Source: Nocardia coubleae NBRC 108252
Lineage (GTDB): Bacteria; Actinomycetota; Actinomycetes; Mycobacteriales; Mycobacteriaceae
Assembly: GCF_001612805.1 (NCBI RefSeq)
Contig: NZ_BDBD01000010.1
Span: 1 to 64,000 of the forward strand
Length of the DNA: 64,000 bases
Reading direction: 5' to 3'
Of the stretch, positions 37,358 to 46,434 are shown in pieces (the first letter of the stretch is position 1; every line of letters begins with the position of its first letter). Under the pieces are notes generated by a model, which ran no database searches, had not been told where the DNA came from, and was given only the letters and a program-made list of their open reading frames with translations. Both the position numbers and the translations under genes were made by a program.

Positions 37358-39120
37358 GGGATCCTCCGCCACTGTGCCGTATCACCGAAGATGCCGACCT
37401 GGATGGCGCCCGACAGGGACGCACCGTCCACACGCGGGCCCGCCGCCGCGACGACGTTGTCCTGCACGATCGGCAGCACCGTCGACAGTTCCCACAGCTT
37501 GGGCTCGGCCTCGGCGACGATCCGGCCCACGTCGATTCCGCGCAGCGCCTCGTCGATCGACGGTTGCAAGCCCGGATCGCAGACGCCGCCGACATTGCTC
37601 GGCGCCTGCCGGTAGGCCTCGGCCGCGGCCAGCACCGGGCCGTCGGCACCCGGCGGCTCCACCGGCGGACATCCGTACCGGGAGGCGAGCACCGTCGCCG
37701 GGTCACCGCCCGCGAGTTCCCACCCGACGATCGCGTCGACCGACGACTCGGTGAGTTCGCGACCGTACAGTTCGTCGGCGGGAATGCCGCGCACGGTGGC
37801 ATCGATTCCGGCACTGCGCAATTGGTCGGCGGCGGTATTGGCGACGGCCAGTGCCGCCTCGTCCTCGGCGACCGCGCCGATGCGCACCGACAAGCCCTTG
37901 CCGTTGCGCGCCACCGAACGTGGCTGCGGTGCGGGCGAAGTGGGCGAACTCGTCTGCGGCGTCTCCGGTGCCCGCCCGAAACCGGCCTCGGCCAGCAGGG
38001 CGAACGCCTCGTCGGCGCTGAGCCGAGGCGGGGCGGTCGGCAGATAGCCGGGGCTCGACGGTGGAAGTACCTGGGCGCGAGCGGGTTCCACCCAGCCACC
38101 GCTCTGCGCACCGACGGTGGCGAGCAGGGCTGGATCGAGCAGGGCGAGCAGCGCTTTGCGCACCCGCACGTCGATCAGGTCGCCGGAGCGGCCGTTGAGG
38201 GTGAGTTGCAGTTCCCGCGCCTGCGGCATGATCGTCGTGCGCACCGACGGGATGGCGGCGAGTTGCGCCTGGGTGGCGACCCCGCCGTGCACCAGCGCCA
38301 TCTGCGCGTCGCCGGTGCGCAGGGATTCGGCGAGCTGGGAGGGAGAGCCACCGCGCCGCAACAGGATCTGATCGGGTGCGGCGGGGGTGCCCCAGAATCG
38401 GTCGTTGCGTTCGAGCAGGATCTCGTCGCGCCCGCGATCCACGGACTTGATCGTGAAGTTGCCGCCCGACACCGGAATTCGGTCCACGAGCCCGCTGGTG
38501 AACCCACCCGGGGAGTCCTTCACCAGATGCGAGGGCAGCAGGTTCGCGAACAGCTCACGCCATGCCGGGTACGGCTGGGTCAGCGTCACAGTGACCGTTT
38601 TGCCCCCACCCGAGGACGCCACGTCGGAGATCAGCCGGTACCCCGCCGGATCTACCACACCGGGCTGGGAGATCATCTGCTGCCACAGGAACCGGAAGTC
38701 CTCGGCGGCGATCGGCGCGCCGTCGGACCAATTCGCCTGATTGCGCAGGGTATAGGTGATGGTGAACGGTTCCTGCGAGGTCACATCGGCCGACACGATC
38801 AGCGCCGAGTCGGGCACGAAATCCACCACACCTGGGTGGGCTGGATTGGGCACCGGCCGGAACGGGCTCGGCAACACCATCGAACTCACCGCGTTGGTCG
38901 CGGGCGACTGATCCGAACGCAGATGCGGATTGAATCCGATCCCGATGTCGTCGATGGCGACGACGACGGTGTTCTTGCCCGGCTTGGCCTGGGTGGTCTT
39001 GGGCGAATCGGTGCTCTCGATCGGCGGCGGCGGATTCGCGGTGCACCCGGCCACGACCACCGTCGAGGCGATCATCGCCAGCACCGACACGCGCAACCTT
39101 GCGCACCACCCCGGACTCAC
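37354..39120 (-). CDS. lpqW: Lipoprotein LpqW, solute-binding-protein family
   Basis: An ABC peptide-binding-protein (SBP_bac_5) homologue of about 588 residues. The signal peptide has [15 protein letters not shown] and a lipobox VVAGC, with the modified Cys at residue 26. Mycobacterial LpqW steers intermediates between PIM and lipoarabinomannan synthesis through PimE, encoded nearby at 41784-43001. The binding-protein fold is kept, with SBP-type stretches such as [23 protein letters not shown] 39120 (or 39123) is chosen because it leaves a normal signal peptide; the open frame runs to 39363. It is coupled to mshB. Confidence 0.9.
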   Translation of the reverse strand: MSPGWCARLRVSVLAMIASTVVVAGCTANPPPPIESTDSPKTTQAKPGKNTVVVAIDDIGIGFNPHLRSDQSPATNAVSSMVLPSPFRPVPNPAHPGVVDFVPDSALIVSADVTSQEPFTITYTLRNQANWSDGAPIAAEDFRFLWQQMISQPGVVDPAGYRLISDVASSGGGKTVTVTLTQPYPAWRELFANLLPSHLVKDSPGGFTSGLVDRIPVSGGNFTIKSVDRGRDEILLERNDRFWGTPAAPDQILLRRGGSPSQLAESLRTGDAQMALVHGGVATQAQLAAIPSVRTTIMPQARELQLTLNGRSGDLIDVRVRKALLALLDPALLATVGAQSGGWVEPARAQVLPPSSPGYLPTAPPRLSADEAFALLAEAGFGRAPETPQTSSPTSPAPQPRSVARNGKGLSVRIGAVAEDEAALAVANTAADQLRSAGIDATVRGIPADELYGRELTESSVDAIVGWELAGGDPATVLASRYGCPPVEPPGADGPVLAAAEAYRQAPSNVGGVCDPGLQPSIDEALRGIDVGRIVAEAEPKLWELSTVLPIVQDNVVAAAGPRVDGASLSGAIQVGIFGDTAQWRRIP

Positions 39121-39181
39121 CACGTCCCGCACTCTACGGGATCGGTCTTCGGCGGGCGCCCCGGGATTCGAGCACGGAAAA

Positions 39182-39216
39182 GGCGGTTGGACGGTACCGA
39201 GTACCGTCCAACCGCC
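39182..39216 (-). terminator. Intrinsic terminator of typA
   Basis: 16-bp perfect arms (39182-39197 and 39201-39216) with a CGA loop, followed on the minus strand by TTTT. It lies 17 bp after the typA stop. Confidence 0.88.
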
Positions 39217-39232
39217 CCGCGGCGCCAGCCGC

Positions 39233-41137
39233 TTATGTTCCTGCGGCGGCCTTGTCGCGGGCCTTGCGACGCGACAGGTCACGCGCCCGCTCGTTGGCAC
39301 CGAGCACGACCTTGCGCACGCGGACCACCTCGGGGGTGACCTCGACGCACTCGTCGCCGGCACAGAACTCCATCGCCAGCTCGAGATCGAGCTGCAGGGG
39401 CTTGGCCATGGTCTCGAAGGTGTCCGCGGTCGCGCTGCGCATGTTGGTCAGCTTCTTCTCGCGGGTCACATTGATATCGAGATCCTCGGCACGCGGGTTG
39501 ATGCCGACCACGTGGCCCTCGTAGGTCTCCGCGCCCGGCTCGACGAAGAACTGACCACGGTCGGCCAGCTGGATCATCGCGAACGGAGTGACCGAGCCCG
39601 CGCGGTCCGACACCAGCGAACCGGTGTGGCGGGCGCGGATCTCACCGGCCCACGGCGCGTACCCGTGGGACACGGCGTTGGCGATGCCGGTGCCGCGGGT
39701 CTCGGTGAGGAACACGGTGCGGAAGCCGATCAGGCCACGCGACGGGACGATGAACTCCATGCGCACCCAGCCGGCGGCGTGGTTGCTCATCTGCACCATC
39801 TTGCCCTTGCGGGCGGCCAGCAGCTGGGTGATGGCACCCAGGTACTCGTCGGGGCAGTCGATGGTCAGCTCTTCGAACGGCTCGTGCACCTTGCCGTCGA
39901 CCTGCTTGGTGACCACCTGCGGCTTGCCGACGGTGAGCTCGAAGCCCTCGCGGCGCATCTGCTCGACCAGGATGGCCAGCGCCAGCTCACCACGGCCCTG
40001 CACCTCCCAGGCGTCGGGGCGGCCGATGTCGAGCACGCGCAGCGACACGTTGCCGATCAGTTCCTGATCCAGGCGCGCCTTCACCATGCGGGCGGTGAGC
40101 TTGTGGCCCTGCACCCGGCCGACCAACGGCGAGGTGTTGGTGCCGATGACCACCGAGATGGCCGGCTCGTCGACCGAGATGCGCGGCAGCGCGACCGGGT
40201 TCTCCACGTCGGCGAGGGTGTCGCCGATCATGATGTCGGAGATGCCCGCGATGGCGACGATGTCACCGGCCACGGCGACCTCACCGGGCAGACGCTCCAC
40301 ACCGACGGTCTGCAGCAGCTCGGTGATCTTGACGGTCTTCACGCCGTCGGCGTTGATCCAGGCCACGTTCTGGCCCTTGCGCAGCTCACCGCTGAAGATA
40401 CGAACCAGCGCGAGACGGCCGAGGAAGGCCGAAGCGTCGAGGTTGGTGACGTGGGCCTGCAGCGGGCCTTCCGGGTCGCCCTTGGGCGCCGGGATGTACT
40501 CCATGAGCACGTCGAACAGCGCGTCGAGGTTCTCGGCGGCGGGCGCCTGACCGTTCTCCGGCTGCTCCTTGGACGCCTTGCCCTCACGACCCGAGGCGTA
40601 GAGCACCGGCAGGTCGAGCGCGAGCTCGGCGGCTTCGGCGGCCTCGTCGTCGAGATCCGAGGCCAGGTCGAGCAGCAGATCGTGCGACTCCTCGACGACC
40701 TCGGCGATGCGGGCGTCGGGGCGGTCGGTCTTGTTGACGACCAGGATCACCGGCAGCTTGGCCGCGAGCGCCTTGCGCAGCACGAAACGGGTCTGCGGGA
40801 GCGGACCCTCGGACGCGTCGACGAGCAGGACGACACCGTCGACCATGGAGAGGCCGCGTTCGACCTCACCACCGAAGTCGGCGTGGCCGGGGGTATCGAT
40901 GACATTGATGACGGTGACGGAACCGTCGGGATGGTGCCGGTGGACGGCGGTGTTCTTCGCGAGAATGGTGATGCCCTTCTCGCGCTCGAGGTCACCGGAG
41001 TCCATGACTCGGTCGACCAGTTCGGCTCGCTCAGCGAACGCGCCCGACTGACGAAGCATGGCGTCGACCAGGGTCGTCTTGCCGTGGTCGACGTGGGCCA
41101 CGATGGCGACGTTGCGGAAATCGCGTGTAGACGACAC
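39233..41137 (-). CDS. typA: Ribosome-associated GTPase TypA/BipA
   Basis: Translational GTPase of 634 residues that binds the ribosome near the EF-G site and helps assembly and stress adaptation. G1 is AHVDHGKTTL near residue 14, G3 DTPGHADFGGEVERGL near residue 80, G4 NKTD near residue 134. EF-G-like domains II, III and V and the TypA-specific C-terminal domain follow (ARHTGSLVSDRAGSVTPFA near 505). The start at 41137 is an ATG-type frame start with the expected MSSTRDFRNVAIVAH. It is divergent from the Cys-rich micro-gene at 41262. Confidence 0.96.
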   Translation of the reverse strand: MSSTRDFRNVAIVAHVDHGKTTLVDAMLRQSGAFAERAELVDRVMDSGDLEREKGITILAKNTAVHRHHPDGSVTVINVIDTPGHADFGGEVERGLSMVDGVVLLVDASEGPLPQTRFVLRKALAAKLPVILVVNKTDRPDARIAEVVEESHDLLLDLASDLDDEAAEAAELALDLPVLYASGREGKASKEQPENGQAPAAENLDALFDVLMEYIPAPKGDPEGPLQAHVTNLDASAFLGRLALVRIFSGELRKGQNVAWINADGVKTVKITELLQTVGVERLPGEVAVAGDIVAIAGISDIMIGDTLADVENPVALPRISVDEPAISVVIGTNTSPLVGRVQGHKLTARMVKARLDQELIGNVSLRVLDIGRPDAWEVQGRGELALAILVEQMRREGFELTVGKPQVVTKQVDGKVHEPFEELTIDCPDEYLGAITQLLAARKGKMVQMSNHAAGWVRMEFIVPSRGLIGFRTVFLTETRGTGIANAVSHGYAPWAGEIRARHTGSLVSDRAGSVTPFAMIQLADRGQFFVEPGAETYEGHVVGINPRAEDLDINVTREKKLTNMRSATADTFETMAKPLQLDLELAMEFCAGDECVEVTPEVVRVRKVVLGANERARDLSRRKARDKAAAGT

Positions 41138-41242
41138 GCCTGGATCCTCCTGCTGTTGATGTATTTGGCACGCATGAATCTTGCTCGCGGCCTGTTCCAG
41201 ACTACCGGTACCGAAGTGGCGGGCACGTGTCAGCCTTTGTAC

Positions 41243-41261
41243 TTAGGGTAAGCTAACCCGC
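41243..41261 (+). promoter_or_regulatory. IdeR/DtxR iron-box-like sequence
   Basis: TTAGGGTAAGCTAACCCGC at 41243-41261 agrees at 14 of 19 positions with the IdeR/DtxR consensus TTAGGTTAGSCTAACCTAA. It lies directly against the GTG of the small Cys-rich gene, leaving no room for a ribosome-binding site, which suggests a leaderless, iron-repressed transcript. Confidence 0.5.
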
Positions 41262-41438
41262 GTGGGCAAGGTAAAGGCGAAGAAGGTTTCCAGCCTCAAG
41301 CCGAAGAAAAAGTGCTGCCGGAAGAAGACGCGCTGCTTCAAATGCCCCGTCGTCATCATGCGTATGAAGAAGGCCGAAGCCGCCGGTCTGAGCGGTAAAC
41401 ATCTCAAAAAGGCCCTGAAACAGGCGCGCGCCGCCTGA
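41262..41438 (+). CDS. Small basic Cys-rich protein (58 aa)
   Basis: GTG at 41262 to TGA at 41438 encodes 58 residues. About a third are Lys or Arg. Four cysteines lie as CC-x5-C-x2-C (Cys18, Cys19, Cys25, Cys28) inside KKKCCRKKTRCFKCPVVIM, a potential Zn or Fe-S knuckle. A lysine-rich helix follows. Basic N- and C-termini suggest RNA or ribosome binding. I recall similar short uncharacterised reading frames in actinobacteria but cannot name a family. No Shine-Dalgarno site is visible. An iron-box-like sequence abuts the start. The next gene is a pterin dehydratase 53 bp on. Confidence 0.75.
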   Translation: MGKVKAKKVSSLKPKKKCCRKKTRCFKCPVVIMRMKKAEAAGLSGKHLKKALKQARAA

Positions 41439-41491
41439 GCATCCGACGACGGGCGATGCGCCCTGCCCGGATGAGGCGTAGAACTGCAGTT

Positions 41492-41782
41492 ATGGGTAAT
41501 TCGCTGCTCTCCGACCCCGAGATCACCATCGCCCTGGCCACGCTGCCGGACTGGTCGCGCGAAGGCGACTCCATCACCCGGACGGTGAAAGCCCCGAGTT
41601 TCCTCGACGGCATCGAACTCGTCCGCAAGGTCGCCGCCGCCGCCGAGCAGGCCGATCATCATCCCGACATCGATATCCGTTGGCGCACAATTCGTTTCAC
41701 GCTCAGCACGCATTCGGCGGGTGGGCTCACCGGGCAGGACACGGCGATGGCGCACGTGATCGACGACATCGTCGCGGGCTGA
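41492..41782 (+). CDS. Pterin-4a-carbinolamine dehydratase
   Basis: A 96-residue PCD/DCoH-type enzyme that dehydrates 4a-hydroxytetrahydropterins. The active-site signature is complete: EQADHHPDIDIRW near residue 52 and FTLSTHSAGGLT near 70, with the tandem His and later His. It corresponds to Rv1159A, beside pimE in M. tuberculosis. An in-frame upstream ATG (41456) exists but 41492 (MGNSLLSDPEI) fits the family start. It is convergent with pimE, 1 bp apart. The physiological substrate in actinobacteria is not settled. Confidence 0.92.
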   Translation: MGNSLLSDPEITIALATLPDWSREGDSITRTVKAPSFLDGIELVRKVAAAAEQADHHPDIDIRWRTIRFTLSTHSAGGLTGQDTAMAHVIDDIVAG

Positions 41783-41783
41783 G

Positions 41784-43001
41784 TCAGCCCGCCCGAACCT
41801 CCACCGCACGACGGCCACGCACCTGCGCGGCGAGTGTGTCGCGCCCGTGCCACACCAGCCAGCCGAGCAGCACGAACACCCCGATCACATCCACCGCGCC
41901 GAGCCAGGCCAGCACCCACGGACGCGGGATCTCCCAGATCGTCGGCTGCGCGAACGACAGCACCCACGGCACGCCGACCAGCATCGTCAGCACCCAGAAG
42001 CCCGCGAGCACGCGCGCCATCCGCTCGGCCTTCAGCGGGCCGTAGAGCAGCCACAACACAGTTGGGATCAACCACACCCAGTGGTGGGACCAGGAGATCG
42101 GCGAGATCATCAGGCCGAACAGCTGCACGAGCACCAGGGTGCCGAGCCGGTCGTCGGGGCCGAGAGTACGCCACGCCAGGAACGCCAGCACGGCGGTGAC
42201 GAGCACGCCCGCGATCCACCACGGACCCGAACCCACGTCGTAGCCGAGGATGCGGCTCAACGCGCCACGCAACGACTGATTCCACACCGAACCCACCGGG
42301 CCGATCCGGTCGGCGTCACCGAGGAGCGTGCCGAAATAGCGCTTCGCCTCGTGCGCATTGATGAGAAAACTCACAGCGACCGTCAGGCCGAATGCCGCCG
42401 CCGACCACACCACCGTCGCCCACCGACGCCGCGCAACGAAATAGAGGCCGGTGATCGCAGGCGTCAATTTGATCCCCGCGATCACACCGACGAGCCCACC
42501 GGAGACCCACCACCGCGAGCTGCGCACCGCGAGCATCGCGCCGAACACCAGGAACACATTCACCTGGCCGTAATCGATGGTGGTGCGCACCGGCTCGAGC
42601 CACACACCGAGCGCGGTCCAGCCGACCGCGGCGGTGACCCACTTCGTCTCCCGCGCCGTCTCCTTACCGAGCAGCAGTTCGAAGCTGATCGCGATCACGC
42701 CGTAGAGCGCGGCGACGGTCGCCAGCATCCAGCCGACCGCGACCACCGGGAACGGCAGGTAGTGCAGGGGGAAGAAGACCAGCGCGGCGAACGGCGGATA
42801 CGTGAACGGCAGCGGGAAGTCGGGTGTCTTCTCCGCGTAGGTGAAGTCGTAGAGACGATCGGTGAGCAGCGAGGCCGAACCGTCGACGTACACGTGCAGG
42901 TCGACGACGTTGAGCCCGTTGGGCGCGAACAGCATCCAGGCCAGCCGGGCGAGCACGGACAGTCCGAGCAGCGCGAGAGCCCATCGGAGGTGTCGGTTCA
43001 A
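41784..43001 (-). CDS. pimE: Polyprenol-phosphate-mannose-dependent alpha-(1,2)-mannosyltransferase PimE
   Basis: A membrane GT-C glycosyltransferase (GT87) of 405 residues that adds the fifth mannose to PIM4 on the periplasmic face using polyprenyl-phosphomannose. About ten membrane helices are seen. The first outside loop carries the acidic motif VVDLHVYVDGSA near residue 32, where the catalytic Asp of the family lies, and FTYPPFAALVFFPLHYLPF follows near 65. The location beside the Rv1159A homologue supports the call. LpqW, encoded 2.7 kb away, is known to influence PimE in mycobacteria. Confidence 0.93.
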   Translation of the reverse strand: MNRHLRWALALLGLSVLARLAWMLFAPNGLNVVDLHVYVDGSASLLTDRLYDFTYAEKTPDFPLPFTYPPFAALVFFPLHYLPFPVVAVGWMLATVAALYGVIAISFELLLGKETARETKWVTAAVGWTALGVWLEPVRTTIDYGQVNVFLVFGAMLAVRSSRWWVSGGLVGVIAGIKLTPAITGLYFVARRRWATVVWSAAAFGLTVAVSFLINAHEAKRYFGTLLGDADRIGPVGSVWNQSLRGALSRILGYDVGSGPWWIAGVLVTAVLAFLAWRTLGPDDRLGTLVLVQLFGLMISPISWSHHWVWLIPTVLWLLYGPLKAERMARVLAGFWVLTMLVGVPWVLSFAQPTIWEIPRPWVLAWLGAVDVIGVFVLLGWLVWHGRDTLAAQVRGRRAVEVRAG

Positions 43002-43074
43002 GGCCGTGCTTTCGGTCGTATGAAATGGCGCGTACGCGGTGCCAGATCACAATAGTTTGGCGGCTGGCGCCGCG

Positions 43075-43170
43075 GGTTTTCGGCCCTGGCGGGCCTCGAT
43101 TCTTCACTCCTCCGCTCAGTCGCTTCGCTCCTTCGCTCCGTCGCTCCAGAATCGAGGCGGGCCGAAAACC
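43075..43170. repeat. Long inverted repeat with serial TCGCTCC loop
   Basis: GGTTTTCGGCCC (43075-43086) and GCCTCGATTCT (43093-43103) pair with AGAATCGAGGC and GGGCCGAAAACC (43148-43170). That is 23 perfectly matched bases with one 6-nt bulge (TGGCGG). The 44-nt loop is pyrimidine-rich and repeats the theme CGCTTCGCTCC / TTCGCTCCG / TCGCTCC. It lies upstream of pimE and of the divergent secreted-protein gene. It may be a small dispersed repeat (MITE-like or REP-like) or a structured RNA. Confidence 0.75.
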
Positions 43171-43392
43171 AGGGATCCAGTTTTCGCTGCGCGACACTGC
43201 TGGTCACAGTTGCATCAACGTCCCCACGGGTAACACCTTGCAGGGCTAACTTCGATGCAGAGTATTTTCGGCCGGGATGCCTTCACGGGCCCGGCGGCTG
43301 TACAACACGGCAGCGTTGTCCTTAGAGTGACCCCGTCATGGGGACCGACAACCCTCGCCCATCGCAACACCGAGGTAAGGACGGCTGGACAA

Positions 43393-44166
43393 GTGCTTCG
43401 TAGCCGAGCATCGCGGATCGCAACGACCGCTCTCGCCCTCGCGGCAGGCGCCATGCTCGCCGTGCCCGCGTCGACAACGGCCGCGCCCGCCGCGCAGGCG
43501 GCCCCGGTCAGCGTGCCGATGGTGCCCGAGGGCGTCCCGGTCGACGCGCTCGCCGCTTTCGCGCCCGCTGTGACCGGCCTGATCGCCGGTCCCGCCGATG
43601 TCGCGAGCCCGCAGACCGCCCTGCTCGATCAGGCGCGGATGCTGCTGGCGACCATGAATCTGCCGCCCGCCATCAAGGCGACGCTGGAGCGGATCATCAC
43701 CTTCCTCGACGGCAGCGGCGGCGGCGGACCCGACATCCCCGAGAACGGCCCGGTCATCGCGCAGTTCCTGTACCCGACCATCGGCAAGGCGTGCATCGGT
43801 GACGGCGCCGACTCGGTCGGCACCGCGCTCGCGGTCCCCGGTCCGGCGCAGCTGCCCCCGCCCGGCCCCGCCGCCGGGCAGGCCGGTTTCGTGTTCACCG
43901 CGCTCGGCACCAAGGCGCCGACAGCCGAACAGAACCCGCCGATGACGGTGCAGTGGCTCAACCTCGACACCCGTCAGTCGGGCGTGCAGACGCTCACCGA
44001 CGAGGCGAAGATCAACCCCGGTGGGCCCGCCACGCTGTCGACCATCGCGAACACCGGTCACGGCCGGGTGGTCGCGGTGATCTCCGGGTCGCTGACCACC
44101 GCCGCCGAGGGCGCCGCCCCGCGCACCTGCAACTTCATGCCGACCCTCGGTTTCTTCACCGTCTAG
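43393..44166 (+). CDS. Secreted Ala/Pro-rich protein (Rv1157c-like)
   Basis: A 257-residue exported protein. Starting at GTG 43393, a signal peptide (LRSRASRIATTALALAAGAMLAV, with AXA-type sites near residue 30) precedes a Pro/Ala-rich mature part. A central Cys (GKACIGDGADS) and a late Cys (APRTCNFMPTLGFF) could form one disulfide. The layout and the pimE-side location resemble Rv1157c/Rv1158c, conserved secreted Ala/Pro-rich proteins of unknown role. The open frame extends upstream to 43255 but without a good signal peptide. GGTAAGGACGG precedes the GTG. Confidence 0.82.
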   Translation: MLRSRASRIATTALALAAGAMLAVPASTTAAPAAQAAPVSVPMVPEGVPVDALAAFAPAVTGLIAGPADVASPQTALLDQARMLLATMNLPPAIKATLERIITFLDGSGGGGPDIPENGPVIAQFLYPTIGKACIGDGADSVGTALAVPGPAQLPPPGPAAGQAGFVFTALGTKAPTAEQNPPMTVQWLNLDTRQSGVQTLTDEAKINPGGPATLSTIANTGHGRVVAVISGSLTTAAEGAAPRTCNFMPTLGFFTV

Positions 44167-44176
44167 GCAAAGCAGC

Positions 44177-44219
44177 ACTCGAGCCCGGCTCGTTCTCACG
44201 AACGGCGCCGGGCTCGAGT
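44177..44219. terminator. Terminator between convergent secreted-protein genes
   Basis: ACTCGAGCCCGGC (44177-44189) pairs with GCCGGGCTCGAGT (44207-44219); the loop holds a smaller CGTTC/GAACG pair, and TTGTTTC follows on the plus strand. Confidence 0.85.
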
Positions 44220-44231
44220 TGTTTCAGGGGG

Positions 44232-44942
44232 TCACCACTGGCCGTAGTCCGAGGCCAGCACGGTGTTCACGTCGACACCGACGCCGTCGATGGCGCGCTT
44301 GTCGATCTCGAACTGGTGCAGATGGGCGTTGTCGTGCACGAAACCTCTCGGGGTGCCCCAATTGTGCTGCCAGAACCAGGAACCGAGACCCGCGGCGAGG
44401 GCGCGGTCGATGGTCGGTGTGTTGGCGTAGATGCCGACCAGCTCGGGGCCGAGCACCGACTGCCAGCCCTCGATGTAGGGCGCGATCATCTCGTCGAACT
44501 CCTGCTCGGAGGGGTTGTCGTCGATCGAGGCGTAGATCGGGGCGGTGTCCGGGCCGCCTGCGGCCGTGTGCAGTTCCCAGCCGCGTTCGGCATGTTGCTT
44601 GCCCGCTTCGAGGCCACCGCGCCAATCGGCTGTCGGGCCCTTGCCGAACTGGTAGTTCGACACGATCGACAACCCGTGCGCCCACAGGTCTTCCACTTCA
44701 CCGGGCAGCAGCGGTTTGCCTTCCATCCATTCCGCACCCGGCCTGCGGTCGGAGACGTAGCGGATCACACCGATGTGGCCCGCGGCCTTGATCGCCGCGG
44801 CCGAGGGGACGCCCGCGGCATAGTCGACGAGGGTGCCGTAGGACTGGGCCGCGGCAGGCGTGGCAGCCAGTCCGAGGCCGAGAGTTGTCGCGGCGGCGGC
44901 GAATCCGAAGAACTCACGCCGGGTGACCGGAACAGAACGCAT
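44232..44942 (-). CDS. Tat-secreted DUF1906 glycoside-hydrolase-like protein
   Basis: A 236-residue protein with a Tat signal (TRREFFGFAAAATTLGLG, Arg8-Arg9) and an AXA cleavage region near residue 32. The mature part is a DUF1906 TIM-barrel-like domain (DYAAGVPSAAAIKAAGHIGVIRYVS near the start, APIYASIDDN mid-way, SWFWQHNWG near the end), the family of Rv2525c, a Tat substrate tied to envelope beta-lactam sensitivity. It probably acts on cell-wall glycans, but catalysis has not been shown for Rv2525c. TatB is encoded at 6504-6926. Confidence 0.9.
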   Translation of the reverse strand: MRSVPVTRREFFGFAAAATTLGLGLAATPAAAQSYGTLVDYAAGVPSAAAIKAAGHIGVIRYVSDRRPGAEWMEGKPLLPGEVEDLWAHGLSIVSNYQFGKGPTADWRGGLEAGKQHAERGWELHTAAGGPDTAPIYASIDDNPSEQEFDEMIAPYIEGWQSVLGPELVGIYANTPTIDRALAAGLGSWFWQHNWGTPRGFVHDNAHLHQFEIDKRAIDGVGVDVNTVLASDYGQW

Positions 44943-45098
44943 GACAGGACTCCTTCGCGCAACCCGACCACAACCGGCAAGCGAGCCCGGCGCGTCAACC
45001 CCGTACGCGCCGGGAGCCTAGAACGTGCGACTCATTTCACCACAGCTCACACCGGCACCGCTAGACCCAGTAATCACAGCAGCACCATCGGTCACAGC

Positions 45099-46256
45099 TC
45101 AGGTCGCGCCGTCGATGGCGGCGCCGACGTCGATGGTCCGGCCCGACGGGTCGGCGAGCTCGGTACTCACCACGGCGACGACCTGGGCCATCACCTGTTT
45201 CTTGATGCCTGCCAGCCGAGCGAGCGTCGCGGCGCGCAAACCCTTCGCGGTGAATTCCATCGAGATGTCCTCGATGGCGGGCGGCGGCACCTCGATCACG
45301 ATCTGCAGCGGTTCGGCGGCGCGCGCCGTGAGGACGAGGGGGATCTCGAGGTCGGCGCGGTAGTGGTTGGCCTTGAGCACGTCGACGGTGATGTCGAGGC
45401 CGACCGGCAGGGTCATGTCGAACACCCGCAGCTCGCCGGGCACGGCCGCGCCGCGCTCGACCACCCGCGGCTGCTCGATCGCGCCACGCACGGTCACCGT
45501 CGCCGCGCCGCGCGGGCCCTCCGACAGCGGTCCGATCGCGATCTCCCCGCCCGCCATCTGGGCGACCACGCTGTGCACGCGGTCGCGGGTGACGATCTGG
45601 GTGAAGAAGCGCAGACCGAATTCGCGGTGGTCGATCCAGTCGAACACGGTGTCGTTGCGGTGCGGGGAGCGGTAGCCGTCGAGGATCGCCTCGATGTCGA
45701 ACACCCGCTCGGCTCGGGCCTTGGGATCGCTGATGATGGCGTTCACCCGGCCCGCGACCTCGCGCTGAACGAGGCCCGCGATGGGGTCGAGCAGCATTTC
45801 CCAGGCGGTGTCGATGGCCTCGGCACGCAGGGTGAAACTCACGTCCTTGGCCGTCACCGTGCCGACGTCCATGACGAGGAGCAGTGGTGCGGCGGTGCGG
45901 GCGTGCAGGGTGAGGGCGATCTCGACGAGGGCGGCCACGCCGAGTTTGCGGCCACCGAGAATCAGGTTCACAGCGAGTTTCAGGGGCACCTTCACGCCGA
46001 AGGTGAGCGCGTCGCCAGGATTGCGGGTGACCACCGGGGTACCGAGGGTGCCTTCGGCGGCGAAGCCTGCCAATCCCGCCGGGCCGAGGGAGAACGGACC
46101 GATCTGCACACCACGCCCGGTCATGCCCGCGACGGCGGCGGCGATCCGGTCCTCGGTCACCGCGTACCTGACGAATCGCTCGCCGAAATCGGCGTACTCG
46201 ATCCGCTTCGGGTCACGACGTGCTTCTCCGGTCACCTTCACACGCACATCGAACAC
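45099..46256 (-). CDS. Protein with two tandem homologous domains, unknown function
   Basis: About 385 residues if started at GTG 46256 (FDVRVKVTG); the open frame reaches 46370. Two copies of a roughly 170-residue domain follow each other. The matched landmarks are ADFGERFVRYAVTEDRIAAA / REFGLRFFTQIVTRDRVHSV, VQIGPFSLGP / IAIGPLSEGP, FGVKVPLKLAVNL / FDMTLPVGLDITV, and VFDIEAILDG / TIDVGAAIDG. Each is mostly beta-strand with an amphipathic end helix, a look reminiscent of lipid-binding TULIP-type domains; that is a guess. No signal peptide is seen. Confidence 0.75.
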   Translation of the reverse strand: MFDVRVKVTGEARRDPKRIEYADFGERFVRYAVTEDRIAAAVAGMTGRGVQIGPFSLGPAGLAGFAAEGTLGTPVVTRNPGDALTFGVKVPLKLAVNLILGGRKLGVAALVEIALTLHARTAAPLLLVMDVGTVTAKDVSFTLRAEAIDTAWEMLLDPIAGLVQREVAGRVNAIISDPKARAERVFDIEAILDGYRSPHRNDTVFDWIDHREFGLRFFTQIVTRDRVHSVVAQMAGGEIAIGPLSEGPRGAATVTVRGAIEQPRVVERGAAVPGELRVFDMTLPVGLDITVDVLKANHYRADLEIPLVLTARAAEPLQIVIEVPPPAIEDISMEFTAKGLRAATLARLAGIKKQVMAQVVAVVSTELADPSGRTIDVGAAIDGAT

Positions 46257-46434
46257 GGTACGGGATCGGTGTGCGCGGCCAGGTGTCGGCGCAACTCCCC
46301 CGTCCTGCCGATGAGGGGGAAGCAGGACGGAGGGGTCGGCTGCGGCGCTGCCGGGCGCCGCGTGAACCATCGTACGTGCACCGGCCCGGTCGTGCCGCGC
46401 CGGTGGGGTCGGTTACCTTGCGCGACAGTAACTT

